64,000 bases of DNA from Pseudoduganella danionis (GCF_009720775.1 NZ_WNKW01000001.1:434001-498000); one strand, 5' to 3'. Positions 17,170 through 26,317 are shown, numbered from the stretch's first letter. Numbers and translations are program-made. The notes: generated by a model not told the origin, from the letters alone.

Positions 17170-18798
17170 TCAGCCGGCTAAAGCGACCAGCGGACGGGGC
17201 CGGATGGTGCTGGCCGGCGCAGCGATGCGCTGGGCCTTCCCCGTGGCGGCCGATGCTGCCAGCTTGAACACGTCCACCACGTCCACCAGCCGGTGCGACT
17301 GCTCCTGCAGGGCGCTGGCGGCGGAAGCAGCTTCCTCCACCAGTGTGGCATTTTGCTGGGTGGTGCGGTCCATCTCGACGATGGCCTGATTGATCTGCTC
17401 TATGCCCTGGGTCTGTTCGGCGCTGGCTGCAGTGATTTCGCCCATGATGTCGGCCACGCTGCGGATGCTGCCGACGATGATGTTCATGGTGTCGCCCGCT
17501 TCGTTGACGAGGCGCGAGCCGCTATCGACCTTGTCGACCGAATCGTCGATGAGCTGCTTGATTTCCTTGGCGGCGGCCGCCGAGCGCTGGGCCAGATTGC
17601 GCACTTCCGTCGCCACCACGGCGAAGCCGCGGCCCTGTTCGCCAGCGCGGGCCGCTTCCACGGCCGCGTTCAGTGCCAGAATATTGGTCTGGAAGGCGAT
17701 GCTGTCGATCACGTTGATGATGTCGACGATGCGGTGCGAAGAACTATTGATTTCACCCATGGTCTGCACCACTTGCGCCACCACGTTGCCGCCTTTGACG
17801 GCGATGTCCGAGGCGGATACGGCCAACTGGTTGGCCTGGCGCGCGTTGTCGGCATTGTGTTTGACGGTGGCGGTCAGCTGTTCCATGGCCGAGGCGGTTT
17901 CTTCCAGCGAGCCGGCCTGCTGTTCCGTGCGTGATGCCAGATCAAGGTTGCCGCTGGCGATCTGGCCGGAAGCGGTGGCGATGTTGTCGGCACCCGTGCG
18001 GACTTCATCGACGATGCGGATCAGCGCGCTATTCATGTCGCGCAGCGCGCCCAGCATCAGTCCGGTTTCTTCCTGCGTTTCGACGTGGATCTGCACGGTG
18101 AGATCGCCATCGGCCACTTGCCGCGCCACGTCGACAGCCTGATGCAGCGGCGTGGTAATGGTGCGCGTGGTCAGCACGGCCAGCGTGACGGCGATCAGGC
18201 TGGCAGCGAGTGCAATGACCACGATCAGCACGATGGTCTGGCTGGCCTGGGCCTGCGATTGCTGGCCCGACGCCGTCATCAGTTCTTCCTGATAGGCGAT
18301 CAGGTCATCGAGCTGGGTAGTGTAGACCTGCAGGCAGGGGCGGACTTCGTCGAGCAGATTGTGCAGGGCCGCGTCACGCTGGCCTTTGCGGGCGTTGTCG
18401 AGGAAGGTGGTGCGGGCGGCTAGGTATTTGCGGCGCGATTCTTCCAGCGCGCGCAGCTGGACTCGGCCTTTTTCACTGGTGAGTACCTGGTCCAGCTTGG
18501 CCAGCGTCTGGGTAATCACGCGCGTATTGTCGGCGATGCTGGCATATTCTTTTTCCAGATCAGCGGGCTTATCCATCAGCAGCAGGTTGCGCATATTCAG
18601 CGCCTGTTCGTTCAGCTCATCCTTGACGGTGTGGACCAGCACGGTTTTCGGATAGCGGTCCTGGTTGATCAGTTGCAGGTCGTCGCTCAGCGCGCTCACG
18701 CGCAGATAGGCGAGCGCAGCGACGATGATCAGCATGCCGATGACGATGGCAAAGCTGAGGCCGAGTTTCTTACCGATGGCTAAATTCCTGAAGTTCAT
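17170..18798 (-). CDS. Methyl-accepting chemotaxis protein, four-helix-bundle sensor type
   Basis: A 542-residue chemoreceptor. TM1 is at ~12-31 and the periplasmic region (~32-190) is helical (4HB_MCP-like, with the common [13 protein letters not shown] stretch). TM2 is at ~192-212, followed by a HAMP domain ([19 protein letters not shown]) and the signalling hairpin with [19 protein letters not shown]. No terminal CheR-binding pentapeptide is seen. The coding-strand sequence directly before the ATG is a run of eight C with no classical Shine-Dalgarno next to it. It is divergent from the orphan binding-protein gene at 19049, which raises the possibility that the binding protein presents ligand to this receptor; that is untested. 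Confidence 0.93.
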   Translation of the reverse strand: MNFRNLAIGKKLGLSFAIVIGMLIIVAALAYLRVSALSDDLQLINQDRYPKTVLVHTVKDELNEQALNMRNLLLMDKPADLEKEYASIADNTRVITQTLAKLDQVLTSEKGRVQLRALEESRRKYLAARTTFLDNARKGQRDAALHNLLDEVRPCLQVYTTQLDDLIAYQEELMTASGQQSQAQASQTIVLIVVIALAASLIAVTLAVLTTRTITTPLHQAVDVARQVADGDLTVQIHVETQEETGLMLGALRDMNSALIRIVDEVRTGADNIATASGQIASGNLDLASRTEQQAGSLEETASAMEQLTATVKHNADNARQANQLAVSASDIAVKGGNVVAQVVQTMGEINSSSHRIVDIINVIDSIAFQTNILALNAAVEAARAGEQGRGFAVVATEVRNLAQRSAAAAKEIKQLIDDSVDKVDSGSRLVNEAGDTMNIIVGSIRSVADIMGEITAASAEQTQGIEQINQAIVEMDRTTQQNATLVEEAASAASALQEQSHRLVDVVDVFKLAASAATGKAQRIAAPASTIRPRPLVALAG

Positions 18799-18806
18799 GG
18801 GGGGGG
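18799..18806 (-). repeat. Homopolymer tract (C8 on the coding strand) at the chemoreceptor start
   Basis: Eight G on the + strand, C8 on the coding strand, lie directly against the start codon at 18798. The nearest purine-rich stretch (GTGAAAG) is on the far side, so tract length sets its distance from the ATG. Confidence 0.8.
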
Positions 18807-18833
18807 ACTTTCACTGTAACGACGACTTCGAAG

Positions 18834-18854
18834 GCGCGCCTGTAGCAGGCGCGC
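18834..18854. other. Hairpin in the divergent intergenic region
   Basis: Perfect 9-bp inverted repeat (GCGCGCCTG / CAGGCGCGC) with a 3-base TAG loop, 36 bp upstream of the chemoreceptor start. It could be an mRNA leader stem or a binding site. The rest of 18799-19048 is AT-richer and probably holds the divergent promoters; no box is convincing. Confidence 0.5.
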
Positions 18855-19048
18855 GTGTAATCGAACTATCTTGATTTCAATTAAGGAAGTAGCACGATAA
18901 GTTTTAGATGTAATACTCGGTATGATATGAATCAAAATTTTCAGTAGAAGTGGTCGATTTACGTGTTACTACGCAAGCTTGAGCATGGGTATGGTCTAAT
19001 GCTGAAGTAATGCAAATTGTTCATTCCATGGGGCCGGCTGGAGGAAGT

Positions 19049-19810
19049 ATGCGTTTTCGTCGATTGCTGCTGTTACTGACTCTGATCTGCCTGCCGCGCC
19101 TGCTATGCGCGCGCGAGATCACCTTGCTGACCACGGAATATCCGCCGTTCTCGATGGCGGCCAAGCCGGGCGGCGGGCTGTTCACGCAGTTGATTACGGA
19201 AGCCCTGCGGCGCAAGGGCTGGGAACTGAAAGTCCGCAGTGTGCCATGGGTACGCGTGCCGCTGGAACTGGCATCGGCACGCGCGGCCGGCGCGCTGATT
19301 TGCTGGCCGGAAGAAGTCAAGCGATTTGATCTGATGGCTTCGCGCCCCGTCTTCATTAGCGAACTGGGTTTTTTCGTCAGGAGGAGCGATGCCGAAAAGA
19401 TCAATGTGGCGCTGGCCGGCCTGCGCGGCATGAAGGTGGGGGCCGTGCGCGGCTATGGCTATCCGCCCGCACTGGAAGCCTCGGCCGCCCAGATCGAATA
19501 CGTGCAGGATGACCAGACCAATCTGCGCAAGCTGGTGGCGGGACGCATCGATTATGTGGCACTGGAACGGCTGGTGGGCGGCTATCTGCTCGAGCGGGAA
19601 AGTCCGGCCGAAATCCGCGACAAGGTGGTGTGGAAAGGCCCGGCATTTGCCTATCTGCCCTTATTCGTCGGCATAACGCGCCAGTGGCCGAATGGCGCCG
19701 CCATCGTGGCTGACCTGAACGAAGGGCTGGCGGCAATGGAAAAAGACGGCAGTTATCAGGCGCTGCTGCGGGCCTACAATATCGAGGCGCACGGTTTGCC
19801 CAGCCCCTAA
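19049..19810 (+). CDS. Orphan periplasmic solute-binding protein (SBP_bac_3-like)
   Basis: A 253-residue exported protein. The ATG at 19049 is used because GGAGG (19040-19044) precedes it and it opens a typical signal peptide (RFRRLLLLLTLICLPRLLCA). The mature part begins REITLLTTEYPPFSM, the classical opening of SBP_bac_3 binding proteins. It contains GAVRGYGYPPALEA and TNLRKLVAGRIDYV, matching equivalent segments of the protein at 10346-11095, so the two look like distant paralogues. No ABC permease or ATPase is adjacent. The ligand is unknown; amino-acid-like is the family default. Confidence 0.82.
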   Translation: MRFRRLLLLLTLICLPRLLCAREITLLTTEYPPFSMAAKPGGGLFTQLITEALRRKGWELKVRSVPWVRVPLELASARAAGALICWPEEVKRFDLMASRPVFISELGFFVRRSDAEKINVALAGLRGMKVGAVRGYGYPPALEASAAQIEYVQDDQTNLRKLVAGRIDYVALERLVGGYLLERESPAEIRDKVVWKGPAFAYLPLFVGITRQWPNGAAIVADLNEGLAAMEKDGSYQALLRAYNIEAHGLPSP

Positions 19811-19891
19811 CGTAGCAGACTCTGCGCTGCTCACGCGCTGGTCACATAGCTCGGCTACAATCGCGGGCGGGAAAACCAGCGAGCGGAAAAC

Positions 19892-20911
19892 ATGGAAGCA
19901 ATCGACGTTACATATGGTTCGGATACCGCAGGGCTGGTATGGGGTTATCTGCTGGGGCCGGAACCGGTCAAGCCGCGCGCGCTCAACTCTGCCCAGGCGC
20001 TGGAATGGCTGAATGGCGAAGCACGTCAGCCGGGCGAGTTCGCCTGGCTGCACTTCAACCTGTCCCATGGGGCCAGCGAAAAATGGCTCAGGGCTTATGC
20101 CGGCCTGTCCGATGAGTTTTACGAAGCCTTGCATCAGGGCTCGCGTTCGACCCGCATCGAAGTGGCCGACAATGCCCTGATCGCCGTGGTCAACGATGTG
20201 CTGCACGAATTTAATTTCGACGCGTCCGATATCTCCACGCTGTGGGTGGCAGTGGCGCCCCATTTGGTGATCAGCGCACGCCGTACGCCGCTGCAATCGA
20301 TAGAGCGGCTGCATCAGGCCGTGCGGCGCGGCGAACCGCTGCGCTCGTCAGTGGAACTGCTGGTGCACCTGCTGCGCGATCAGGCCGATGTGCTGGTAAA
20401 TATCGTGCGCACGGCCGTCGAGCGGGTGGATGCCATCGAAGATTCGCTGCTGGCAGGGCGGGTCCGCGTGAAGCGGGCCGATCTGGGCAATATGCGCCGT
20501 GTGCTGGTGCGCTTGCAGCGCCTGCTGGCGCCCGAACCGGCCGCCCTGCTGCGCTTGCTGCAACGCCCGCCCGGCTGGATGTCCGAGCTGGACACGCAGG
20601 AATTGCGCCAGTCCAGCGAGGAGTTTGCCGTGGTGCTCAGCGATATGTCCTCGCTACAGGAGCGCATCAAATTGCTGCAGGAAGAGATCGCTGCCCAGGT
20701 CAACGAAGAAACGGGACGCAGCCTGTTCGTGCTGACCATCGTCACCGTGCTGGCGCTGCCGATCAATATCATCGCCGGCCTGCTCGGCATGAATGTGGGC
20801 GGCATCCCGCTGGCCCAGCATCCGCACGGCTTCTGGATTATCGCCGCCGTGGTGATCGCCTTCACCGTGGTGGCGGGCGCGCTGGTGGTGCGCATGCAGA
20901 ACCAGGACTAG
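19892..20911 (+). CDS. CorA-superfamily divalent cation transporter, ZntB-like
   Basis: A 339-residue protein with a long cytoplasmic N-terminal domain (1-275), a coiled-coil-rich stalk and two C-terminal helices (~282-302 and 312-333). The signature GMNVGGIP lies between the helices. The GMN motif defines the CorA superfamily, and the VGG(I/V)P continuation is typical of ZntB-type zinc transporters rather than CorA Mg channels. It should form a pentamer in the inner membrane. Direction of transport and metal are inferred from family. The transcript converges on the tRNA-Met pair, whose terminator starts 23 bp after the stop. Confidence 0.85.
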   Translation: MEAIDVTYGSDTAGLVWGYLLGPEPVKPRALNSAQALEWLNGEARQPGEFAWLHFNLSHGASEKWLRAYAGLSDEFYEALHQGSRSTRIEVADNALIAVVNDVLHEFNFDASDISTLWVAVAPHLVISARRTPLQSIERLHQAVRRGEPLRSSVELLVHLLRDQADVLVNIVRTAVERVDAIEDSLLAGRVRVKRADLGNMRRVLVRLQRLLAPEPAALLRLLQRPPGWMSELDTQELRQSSEEFAVVLSDMSSLQERIKLLQEEIAAQVNEETGRSLFVLTIVTVLALPINIIAGLLGMNVGGIPLAQHPHGFWIIAAVVIAFTVVAGALVVRMQNQD

Positions 20912-20933
20912 CGGATAGCCCAGACCAGAAAGC

Positions 20934-20964
20934 AAAAACCTCCCGGCAGCGGACTGCGGGGAGG
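20934..20964 (-). terminator. Rho-independent terminator after tRNA-Met copy 1
   Basis: On the minus strand, stem CCTCCC/GGGAGG followed by TTTTT, 14 bp past the tRNA 3' end. Confidence 0.75.
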
Positions 20965-20977
20965 CTCTCGGAATTCG

Positions 20978-21054
20978 TGGTGGTGATAGATGGACTTGAA
21001 CCATCGACCCCAGCATTATGAATGCTGTGCTCTAACCAACTGAGCTATATCACC
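20978..21054 (-). tRNA. tRNA-Met (CAT), probable elongator, copy 1
   Basis: A 77-nt cloverleaf with encoded CCA. The acceptor GGTGATA pairs with TATCACC, and the anticodon loop TTCATAA gives CAT. The stem CAGCA/TGCTG and the following GGGGTC variable region resemble elongator tRNA-Met rather than initiator tRNA (no C1:A72 mismatch, no GGG/CCC anticodon stem) or tRNA-Ile2. It is identical to the second copy at 21114-21190. Confidence 0.93.
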
Positions 21055-21069
21055 GCTGCAAACTGGATT

Positions 21070-21102
21070 AAAAAAGCCTCTATGCAGATCTGCTTAGAGG
21101 CT
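21070..21102 (-). terminator. Rho-independent terminator between the two tRNA-Met copies
   Basis: On the minus strand, stem AGCCTCT/AGAGGCT (with an inner GCAGA/TCTGC stem) followed by TTTTTT. It lies 12 bp after the 3' end of copy 2 and before copy 1, so read-through or a separate promoter is needed for copy 1. Confidence 0.8.
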
Positions 21103-21113
21103 TCTAGAATTCT

Positions 21114-21190
21114 TGGTGGTGATAGATGGACTTGAACCATCGACCCCAGCATTATGAATGCTGTGCTCTAACCAACTGAGCTATATCACC
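21114..21190 (-). tRNA. tRNA-Met (CAT), probable elongator, copy 2
   Basis: Identical over 77 nt to the copy at 20978-21054, including the encoded CCA, and first in the direction of transcription. A near-consensus promoter lies directly upstream. Confidence 0.93.
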
Positions 21191-21203
21191 TGCAACGCCC
21201 GAT

Positions 21204-21232
21204 ATTATCGGGGGTGAGCGCTAAGCTGTCAA
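21204..21232 (-). promoter_or_regulatory. Sigma-70 promoter of the tRNA-Met genes
   Basis: On the minus strand: -35 TTGACA (perfect, 21227-21232), 17-bp spacer, -10 GATAAT (21204-21209), then a GC-rich discriminator of the type seen in stringently controlled stable-RNA promoters. The -10 ends 13 bp before the mature tRNA. Confidence 0.85.
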
Positions 21233-21334
21233 GGATAGCCCCGGATTTTTTCCAAATATTCCGCGTATTTCGTTTTCTCGGGGAAACTTCTGCGCGAAGT
21301 CGTATATTTTTTTTAATTCCCGGGGCGTGCGTGG

Positions 21335-22291
21335 CTAGCCCAGCCGCCGGCCTATCTGCGCCAGCAACTGGCCCGTGGGATCGGTACCCAGACAGTCGAT
21401 CACATGGCGTTCGGGCATGGAACGCAGCCAGGTGAGCTGGCGCTTGGCCAACTGGCGCGTGGCGATGATGCCCGTTTCGCGCATGGTGGCGTAGTCGATA
21501 TTGCCATCGAGGTAGTCCCAGGCCTGACGGTAGCCCACGCAGCGTATCGAGGGCAGGCCAGGATGCAGGTCGCCACGGCGGCGCAACTGTTCCACTTCCG
21601 TCAGCAGATTGCCGTCCGGGCTATCGGCCAGCATCAGGTCGAAGCGGCGTGCGATGCGGTCGTGCAGCACGGCGCGGTCGGATGGTTCGAGTGCGAACGA
21701 CAGCAGCTCGAACGGTAGTTCGGTGTGCTCGCGCTGGGCCAGCAGGGCCGACATGGGCTTGCCGCTCAGCGTGCAGATTTCCAGCGCACGCTGGATGCGC
21801 TGGGCATCGGCCGGCGCCAGCCTTGCGGCCGTGACCGGATCGAGCAGGGCCAGCCGCGCATGCATGGCGGGCCAGCCCAGTTGTGCGGCCTCGTCTTCAA
21901 TCTGCGCACGCAGGGCCGGATCGGCGCCGGGCAGGTCATCGAGGCCATCGGCCAGTCCTTTGAAGTACAGCATGGTACCGCCCACCAGCAGCGGCAGTTT
22001 GCCGCGTGCCACGATGTCGTCGACGAGGCGCAGCGTATCGTTGCGGAACTGGGCCACCGAGTAGGCGTCGAGCGGGTCGATGATGTCGATCAGGTGGTGC
22101 GGCGCGGCCGCCAGTTCGGCGCGCGTGGGCTTGGCGGTGCCGATGTCCATGCCGCGGAATACCAGCGCGGAATCGACCGAGATGATCTCGGAAGGAATGC
22201 GCTCGGCGATGGCCAGCGCGGCCGCCGTCTTGCCGGAAGCGGTAGGGCCCATGATGGCCACGGCCAGTGGCCGGTTTGCTGGCTGTGCCAT
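21335..22291 (-). CDS. miaA: tRNA dimethylallyltransferase
   Basis: A 318-residue enzyme that transfers a dimethylallyl group to the N6 of A37 in tRNAs reading UNN codons, the first step of ms2i6A formation. The P-loop is GPTASGKT (residues ~14-21), followed by [28 protein letters not shown] and [11 protein letters not shown], all hallmark MiaA segments. The ATG at 22291 begins one base after the mutL stop and is preferred. A GTG at 22303 would add four residues and overlap mutL by 11 bp. It is translationally linked to mutL. The mutL-miaA order is also common in other proteobacteria. Confidence 0.95.
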   Translation of the reverse strand: MAQPANRPLAVAIMGPTASGKTAAALAIAERIPSEIISVDSALVFRGMDIGTAKPTRAELAAAPHHLIDIIDPLDAYSVAQFRNDTLRLVDDIVARGKLPLLVGGTMLYFKGLADGLDDLPGADPALRAQIEDEAAQLGWPAMHARLALLDPVTAARLAPADAQRIQRALEICTLSGKPMSALLAQREHTELPFELLSFALEPSDRAVLHDRIARRFDLMLADSPDGNLLTEVEQLRRRGDLHPGLPSIRCVGYRQAWDYLDGNIDYATMRETGIIATRQLAKRQLTWLRSMPERHVIDCLGTDPTGQLLAQIGRRLG

Positions 22292-22292
22292 G

Positions 22293-24326
22293 TTATTGAC
22301 CACGCAGGAAGAGTTTATCGAGCGCGCCGATTTCCACCTGCACCCAGGTCGGGCGGCCGTGGTTGCACTGGTCGGCCCGCTCCGTGCTTTCCATCTGGCG
22401 CAGCAGCGCGTTCATTTCCTGCACCGACAGGATGCGGTTGGCACGCACGGCCGTGTGGCAGGCCAGTGTGCCGAGCAGCTCGTTCTGGCGTTCGATCAGC
22501 AGGCGCGAGCCGCCGAATTCGCGTACATCGCGCAGCACGTCGCGCGCGAGTGTCTGGGCGTCGGCATTCTTCAGCAGCACGGGCACCGAGCGCACGGCCA
22601 GCGTGGTGGGCGACAGCGCGGCAATATCGAAGCCCAGTGCCTGCAGGGTTTCCTGCTGTTCGTGCACGGTGGCCACTTCGATCGCATCGGCATAGAAGGT
22701 GACGGGGATCAGCAGTGGCTGCACCTGCATGGCTTCGCCGGCCACATGGCTTTCCAGCGCCTGCTTAAGCTGTTCGTACAGGATGCGTTCATGGGCCGCA
22801 TGCATATCCACCAGCACCAGCCCTTTGGCGTTCTGGGCGAGGATGTAGATGCCGTGTAGCTGGGCCAGCGCAAAGCCGAGCGGGAATTCTTCCTGCGCCA
22901 TAGCGGCTGGCGAAACGGTAAACGGACTGGCCTGCGGCAGTGCACGGTCGCTATCGTTGCTCAGGCTGTCGCTGCGACTGTAGTCGCCTGCGGTGGCGTG
23001 GCTGCGCAGGTCATCGCTGCCGCCGTTGCTGCCGCCATTGAACAGCGCACCGTAGCGCTCTGTGCTCTGGGCCACGCCACCGGTGCGGGCGTCGAAGCGG
23101 GGCGCACTGTGCGGCGCATAGGCCGTGCCGCCTGCGCTACCGGCAGCGCCGCTGGCATCGCCCGGTTTGGCAAATGGCGAAGGCGAAAAGGTCGGCGTGT
23201 AATCGGGTTTGAGCAGGGCGCCGAAGCTGGTCTGCTCGCCGCGCCACGGCGTGGTTTCCAGACTGTCGGCGGCAGGCAGCGGCGATGGTGCGCTGCCATG
23301 GGCGGTGGCCGAGGTCTGGGCCAGTGCGCGCTGCACCGCGTGGAAGACAAACTGGTGTACGGCGCGGCTGTCGCGGAAGCGCACTTCGATTTTCGACGGG
23401 TGCACATTGACGTCGACCAGCGCCGGATCGAGCTCGAGCGACAGCACATACGAGGGGAAACGGTCGCCATGCAGCACGTCCTGATAGGCCGCCTTGACGG
23501 CGTGTACCAGTACCTTGTCGCGCACGAAGCGGCCATTAACGTAGAAGAACTGGCCATCGGCACGCGCTTTGGAGGCAGTCGGCAAGCCCGTGTAGCCGTG
23601 CAGGCGCAGCGGGCCGGCTGCCTCGTCGATGTGCAGGCGCGCTTCGGCAAAACCGTCACCGAGAATGTGGGCGCTGCGCTTGGCCATTTCCGTCACGTTC
23701 CAGTGGTCGATGGTGCGGCCATTGTGGCTCAGCGTGAAGGCCACGTCGGGACGGGCCAGCGCAATGCGGCGTACCACTTCGGCGCAGTGGCCGAATTCAG
23801 TCTGTTCCGACTTGAGGAATTTGCGTCGCGCCGGGGTGTTGAAATACAGGTCTTGCACATCGACCGTGGTACCGCAGGCGCCCGAGGATGGTGCCACCGT
23901 GCCCTGATGCGAGCCGACGATTTCCCAGGCATGGGCCGCATCGGCCGTGCGCGAAGTCAGCGTGACGGAAGCGACCGACGCGATCGAGGCCAGCGCTTCG
24001 CCCCGGAAGCCCAGCGTGCCCACATTTTCCAGATCATCGAGCGAGGCAATTTTCGAGGTGGCGTGACGGGCCAGTGCCAATGGCATCTGCTCGGGCGGGA
24101 TGCCGCGGCCGTTATCGGTGATGGCGATGCGTTTCACGCCGCCTTCTTCCAGCCGCACATTGATCTGGCTGGCACCCGCATCGAGCGCGTTTTCCAGTAA
24201 TTCCTTGACTACGGCCGAAGGCCGCTCGACCACCTCGCCGGCGGCTATCTGGGAAATCAGCTGGTCGGGCAGGGCGCGGATCGGACGCGGGCCTGTGCTG
24301 CTAGGGGTGGTATCGGGCGCATTCAT
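22293..24326 (-). CDS. mutL: DNA mismatch repair protein MutL (endonuclease-type)
   Basis: A 677-residue GHKL ATPase that links MutS mismatch recognition to strand incision. The N-terminal domain has [18 protein letters not shown] and [13 protein letters not shown]; a variable linker spans ~345-480; a dimerisation domain follows. The C-terminal domain carries [12 protein letters not shown] (the DQHAxxExxxxE endonuclease motif with Gln to Met), an ACHTAVRAN segment and CNHGRPT, all expected for MutL proteins that nick DNA themselves in bacteria without MutH. Strand choice should therefore not depend on Dam/MutH. TATAAT lies 6 bp upstream of the ATG, a leaderless-type arrangement. miaA follows directly. 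Confidence 0.96.
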   Translation of the reverse strand: MNAPDTTPSSTGPRPIRALPDQLISQIAAGEVVERPSAVVKELLENALDAGASQINVRLEEGGVKRIAITDNGRGIPPEQMPLALARHATSKIASLDDLENVGTLGFRGEALASIASVASVTLTSRTADAAHAWEIVGSHQGTVAPSSGACGTTVDVQDLYFNTPARRKFLKSEQTEFGHCAEVVRRIALARPDVAFTLSHNGRTIDHWNVTEMAKRSAHILGDGFAEARLHIDEAAGPLRLHGYTGLPTASKARADGQFFYVNGRFVRDKVLVHAVKAAYQDVLHGDRFPSYVLSLELDPALVDVNVHPSKIEVRFRDSRAVHQFVFHAVQRALAQTSATAHGSAPSPLPAADSLETTPWRGEQTSFGALLKPDYTPTFSPSPFAKPGDASGAAGSAGGTAYAPHSAPRFDARTGGVAQSTERYGALFNGGSNGGSDDLRSHATAGDYSRSDSLSNDSDRALPQASPFTVSPAAMAQEEFPLGFALAQLHGIYILAQNAKGLVLVDMHAAHERILYEQLKQALESHVAGEAMQVQPLLIPVTFYADAIEVATVHEQQETLQALGFDIAALSPTTLAVRSVPVLLKNADAQTLARDVLRDVREFGGSRLLIERQNELLGTLACHTAVRANRILSVQEMNALLRQMESTERADQCNHGRPTWVQVEIGALDKLFLRGQ

Positions 24327-24332
24327 CCCGCG

Positions 24333-24338
24333 ATTATA
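24333..24338 (-). promoter_or_regulatory. TATAAT -10 box directly ahead of mutL
   Basis: Perfect TATAAT on the minus strand, 6 bp (CGCGGG) from the mutL ATG. A transcript from it would start essentially at the start codon. No good -35 is visible. Confidence 0.45.
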
Positions 24339-24347
24339 ACTGCTTGC

Positions 24348-24369
24348 AGCGCCCCGTTTGCGGGGCGCT
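24348..24369 (-). other. GC-rich hairpin between the cyclophilin gene and mutL
   Basis: Perfect 9-bp stem AGCGCCCCG/CGGGGCGCT with a 4-base loop, in the 84 bp between the cyclophilin stop and mutL. No U-run follows. It may end the upstream message weakly or protect its 3' end. Confidence 0.5.
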
Positions 24370-24378
24370 GGCAGGGGT

Positions 24379-24420
24379 GCTTAGGGAAGCTTAGGGAAGC
24401 TTAGGGACGCTTAGGGACGC
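24379..24420 (-). repeat. Four tandem 10-bp units spanning the cyclophilin stop codon
   Basis: Four direct copies of a decamer (GCTTAGGGAA twice, then GCTTAGGGAC twice on the + strand). On the coding strand each unit carries a TAA; the first is the real stop, and the next three are offset by 10, 20 and 30 bases, so stops appear in all three frames. Confidence 0.9.
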
Positions 24421-25325
24421 ACGCGCACCGGTATCGGCGCGTTGCACAGCTCGACGTAGCCGGGCGAGAACTTGTTCCACGGGCCGCCACGGTTACGCTG
24501 GGCGTCGATGACCTGCTGGTAGATAGGCGCTTCGCTGCGCATCACTTCCAGATGGCTGCGTTCGGCCTCGGGTACATCGGCTTCCAGCCGCACCGACTTG
24601 ATGGCCATGCGGGCTTCCTTGGCACCATAGAAGCCCATGGCTTCGCCGCCGCGCGGCAGCGAGGACAGCAGCGGCATGCCGGACAGCACACGGCCCACCA
24701 GTGTGATATTGCGGTCCAGATGGCGCGGCGCGTGGCCCGTCACCGCGTACAGCTCGGCACCATTGCCGCTGTCGGTGCCGTTATCGCGGCCCACGCCCAC
24801 CATGCCGTAGCAATGGGTCAGCCAGGTGGTGCCGGCTTTCGGATCGCGCGCCACGGGGAAACCGTTGGAATGGCCGATCTGCGGTGCATAGCCGTCGCGG
24901 TCGGGCTGACGCACGAAATGTTTGTCGTTCTTGAGCGGCACGCTGAATTCGCCCACTACCTTGGGCTTGGCGCTGCCCAACGGACGCGGGTGGTCCGATT
25001 CGGCCTGCGGGTCGCCCCACTGGGCCACATAGTTATCCTGCGAGCGCAGGATGGCCAGACCGTCGAAATACTTTTCCTTCACCAGCGTTTCGATGTTGGC
25101 GATGTTCTGCGGCGCAAAGTCGGGCGCCAGTTCGATGACCACGCGGCCGCTTTCGAGTTCCATGTAGAGCGTGTGCTGCGGATCGGTGGGACGCCAGTCG
25201 GACGCCTGCGATTGCTTGACGAGGTCGCCGACACTGGGTTTGATCGGCAGATCGGCAGCGCTGGCTATGCCGCTGGTAAGCAGCGCAGCAGCGGACAAGG
25301 ATGGTAACAGCATGGTTCGGTACAT
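24411..25325 (-). CDS. Periplasmic cyclophilin-type peptidyl-prolyl isomerase
   Basis: A 304-residue exported protein. Its signal peptide ends at GIASAA; AGGGAGA sits about 9 bases before the ATG at 25325. The mature part has the cyclophilin fold markers [25 protein letters not shown] and [21 protein letters not shown], then [24 protein letters not shown] late in the domain. It is longer than minimal bacterial cyclophilins (~165-190 residues) because of insertions around residues 110-180 and a C-terminal tail. It is expected to speed proline isomerisation in exported proteins. The last codons and stop lie in a 10-bp tandem repeat. Confidence 0.85.
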   Translation of the reverse strand: MYRTMLLPSLSAAALLTSGIASAADLPIKPSVGDLVKQSQASDWRPTDPQHTLYMELESGRVVIELAPDFAPQNIANIETLVKEKYFDGLAILRSQDNYVAQWGDPQAESDHPRPLGSAKPKVVGEFSVPLKNDKHFVRQPDRDGYAPQIGHSNGFPVARDPKAGTTWLTHCYGMVGVGRDNGTDSGNGAELYAVTGHAPRHLDRNITLVGRVLSGMPLLSSLPRGGEAMGFYGAKEARMAIKSVRLEADVPEAERSHLEVMRSEAPIYQQVIDAQRNRGGPWNKFSPGYVELCNAPIPVRVRP

Positions 25326-25474
25326 CCGGTATCTCCCTGGGTTATTGGGCTAAGGGGGCGACGCGCGGCTTGCGCGTTCGTGAAAGATTTTAATCTGGAT
25401 AACAGCGCGCGGGAAACTGCTCACTTGGCGCCATTCGTGGTGTATGATTCCGGCGCTGACTTTATGGGAAGAAT

Positions 25475-26119
25475 ATGGATTTAATGCAATTCTTCGGCAT
25501 GATACTTCATGTCGACAAAACGCTCGAAGTGCTGATACAGCAATACGGTACCCTGATTTATGCCGTGTTATTTGCCATCATCTTCTGTGAAACGGGGCTG
25601 GTCGTCCTGTTCTTCTTCCCTGGCGATACCTTGCTGTTCATCGCAGGTGCCCTGTGCGCACTCGGTGAAATGAATCTGTTCCTGCTCAACGGCTTGCTGA
25701 TCACAGCGGCCGTGCTCGGCAACACCACCAATTACTGGATAGGCGAGGCCATAGGCCAGCGCGTGTTCACCCATGATTACCGCTGGCTCAACAAGGAAGC
25801 CTTGCGCCGTACGCATGAATTCTTTGAAAAACATGGTGGCAAGACCATCGTTCTGGCCCGTTTCGTGCCAGTGGTGCGTACGTTTGCCCCGTTCGTGGCC
25901 GGCGTATCGGACATGACCCATGGTCGCTTCCAGCTCTACAACATCACGGGCGCCGTGCTGTGGGTGGTGCTGCTGACCACGGCTGGCTACTTCTTCGGCA
26001 ATATCGCCATCGTGCGCGAACACCTGACGGAAATCGTGCTGGTGGGCGTGGGCGTGGCCGTCGTGCCGATGGCGCTGGGCGGCGTCTACAAGCTGGGCCG
26101 CCGCATGCTGCGTCGCTAA
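25475..26119 (+). CDS. DedA family membrane protein
   Basis: A 214-residue inner-membrane protein of the DedA/SNARE-associated (VTT) family. It shows the conserved ETGLVVLFFFPGDTLLFIAGAL segment near residue 35-60, the amphipathic FEKHGGKTIVLARFVPVVRTFAPFVAG stretch (~120-147) and two to three C-terminal helices. DedA proteins are proposed lipid transporters or scramblases needed for membrane integrity and proton-motive force. GGAAG precedes the ATG. It is monocistronic by spacing and strand: a stem-loop follows the stop and carbonic anhydrase starts about 200 bp later. Confidence 0.9.
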   Translation: MDLMQFFGMILHVDKTLEVLIQQYGTLIYAVLFAIIFCETGLVVLFFFPGDTLLFIAGALCALGEMNLFLLNGLLITAAVLGNTTNYWIGEAIGQRVFTHDYRWLNKEALRRTHEFFEKHGGKTIVLARFVPVVRTFAPFVAGVSDMTHGRFQLYNITGAVLWVVLLTTAGYFFGNIAIVREHLTEIVLVGVGVAVVPMALGGVYKLGRRMLRR

Positions 26120-26135
26120 GCGACCGCATCGGCCG

Positions 26136-26180
26136 GCTGGGCCATAGCCGGGCTGCAGCGCAGCGCGGCTATGGCCCAGC
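26136..26180 (+). other. Large stem-loop after the dedA gene
   Basis: Perfect 15-bp inverted repeat (GCTGGGCCATAGCCG / CGGCTATGGCCCAGC) with a 15-base loop, 16 bp after the dedA stop. No U-run, so termination would not be classical; mRNA 3'-end protection is an alternative. The rest of 26120-26317 shows only a possible TATACT box close to the carbonic anhydrase start. Confidence 0.6.
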
Positions 26181-26317
26181 GGTCCGCGCCGCTTCGTGCT
26201 GGCGCGCCGAATCCGGCATATTTCACAAATAAATATCTTTCCTGACCTAGGCTCCACTCAAGTTTTTCCCAATTGCATCCGTATACCAGTGTGTAATTCT
26301 TATACTTCTGGACTGCG

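Noticed and set aside
19911..19925. Magnesium channel CorA call for the 19892-20911 gene
   Set aside because: The GMN motif is followed by VGGIP, as in ZntB-type proteins; plain CorA usually continues differently, so a specific CorA name was not used.
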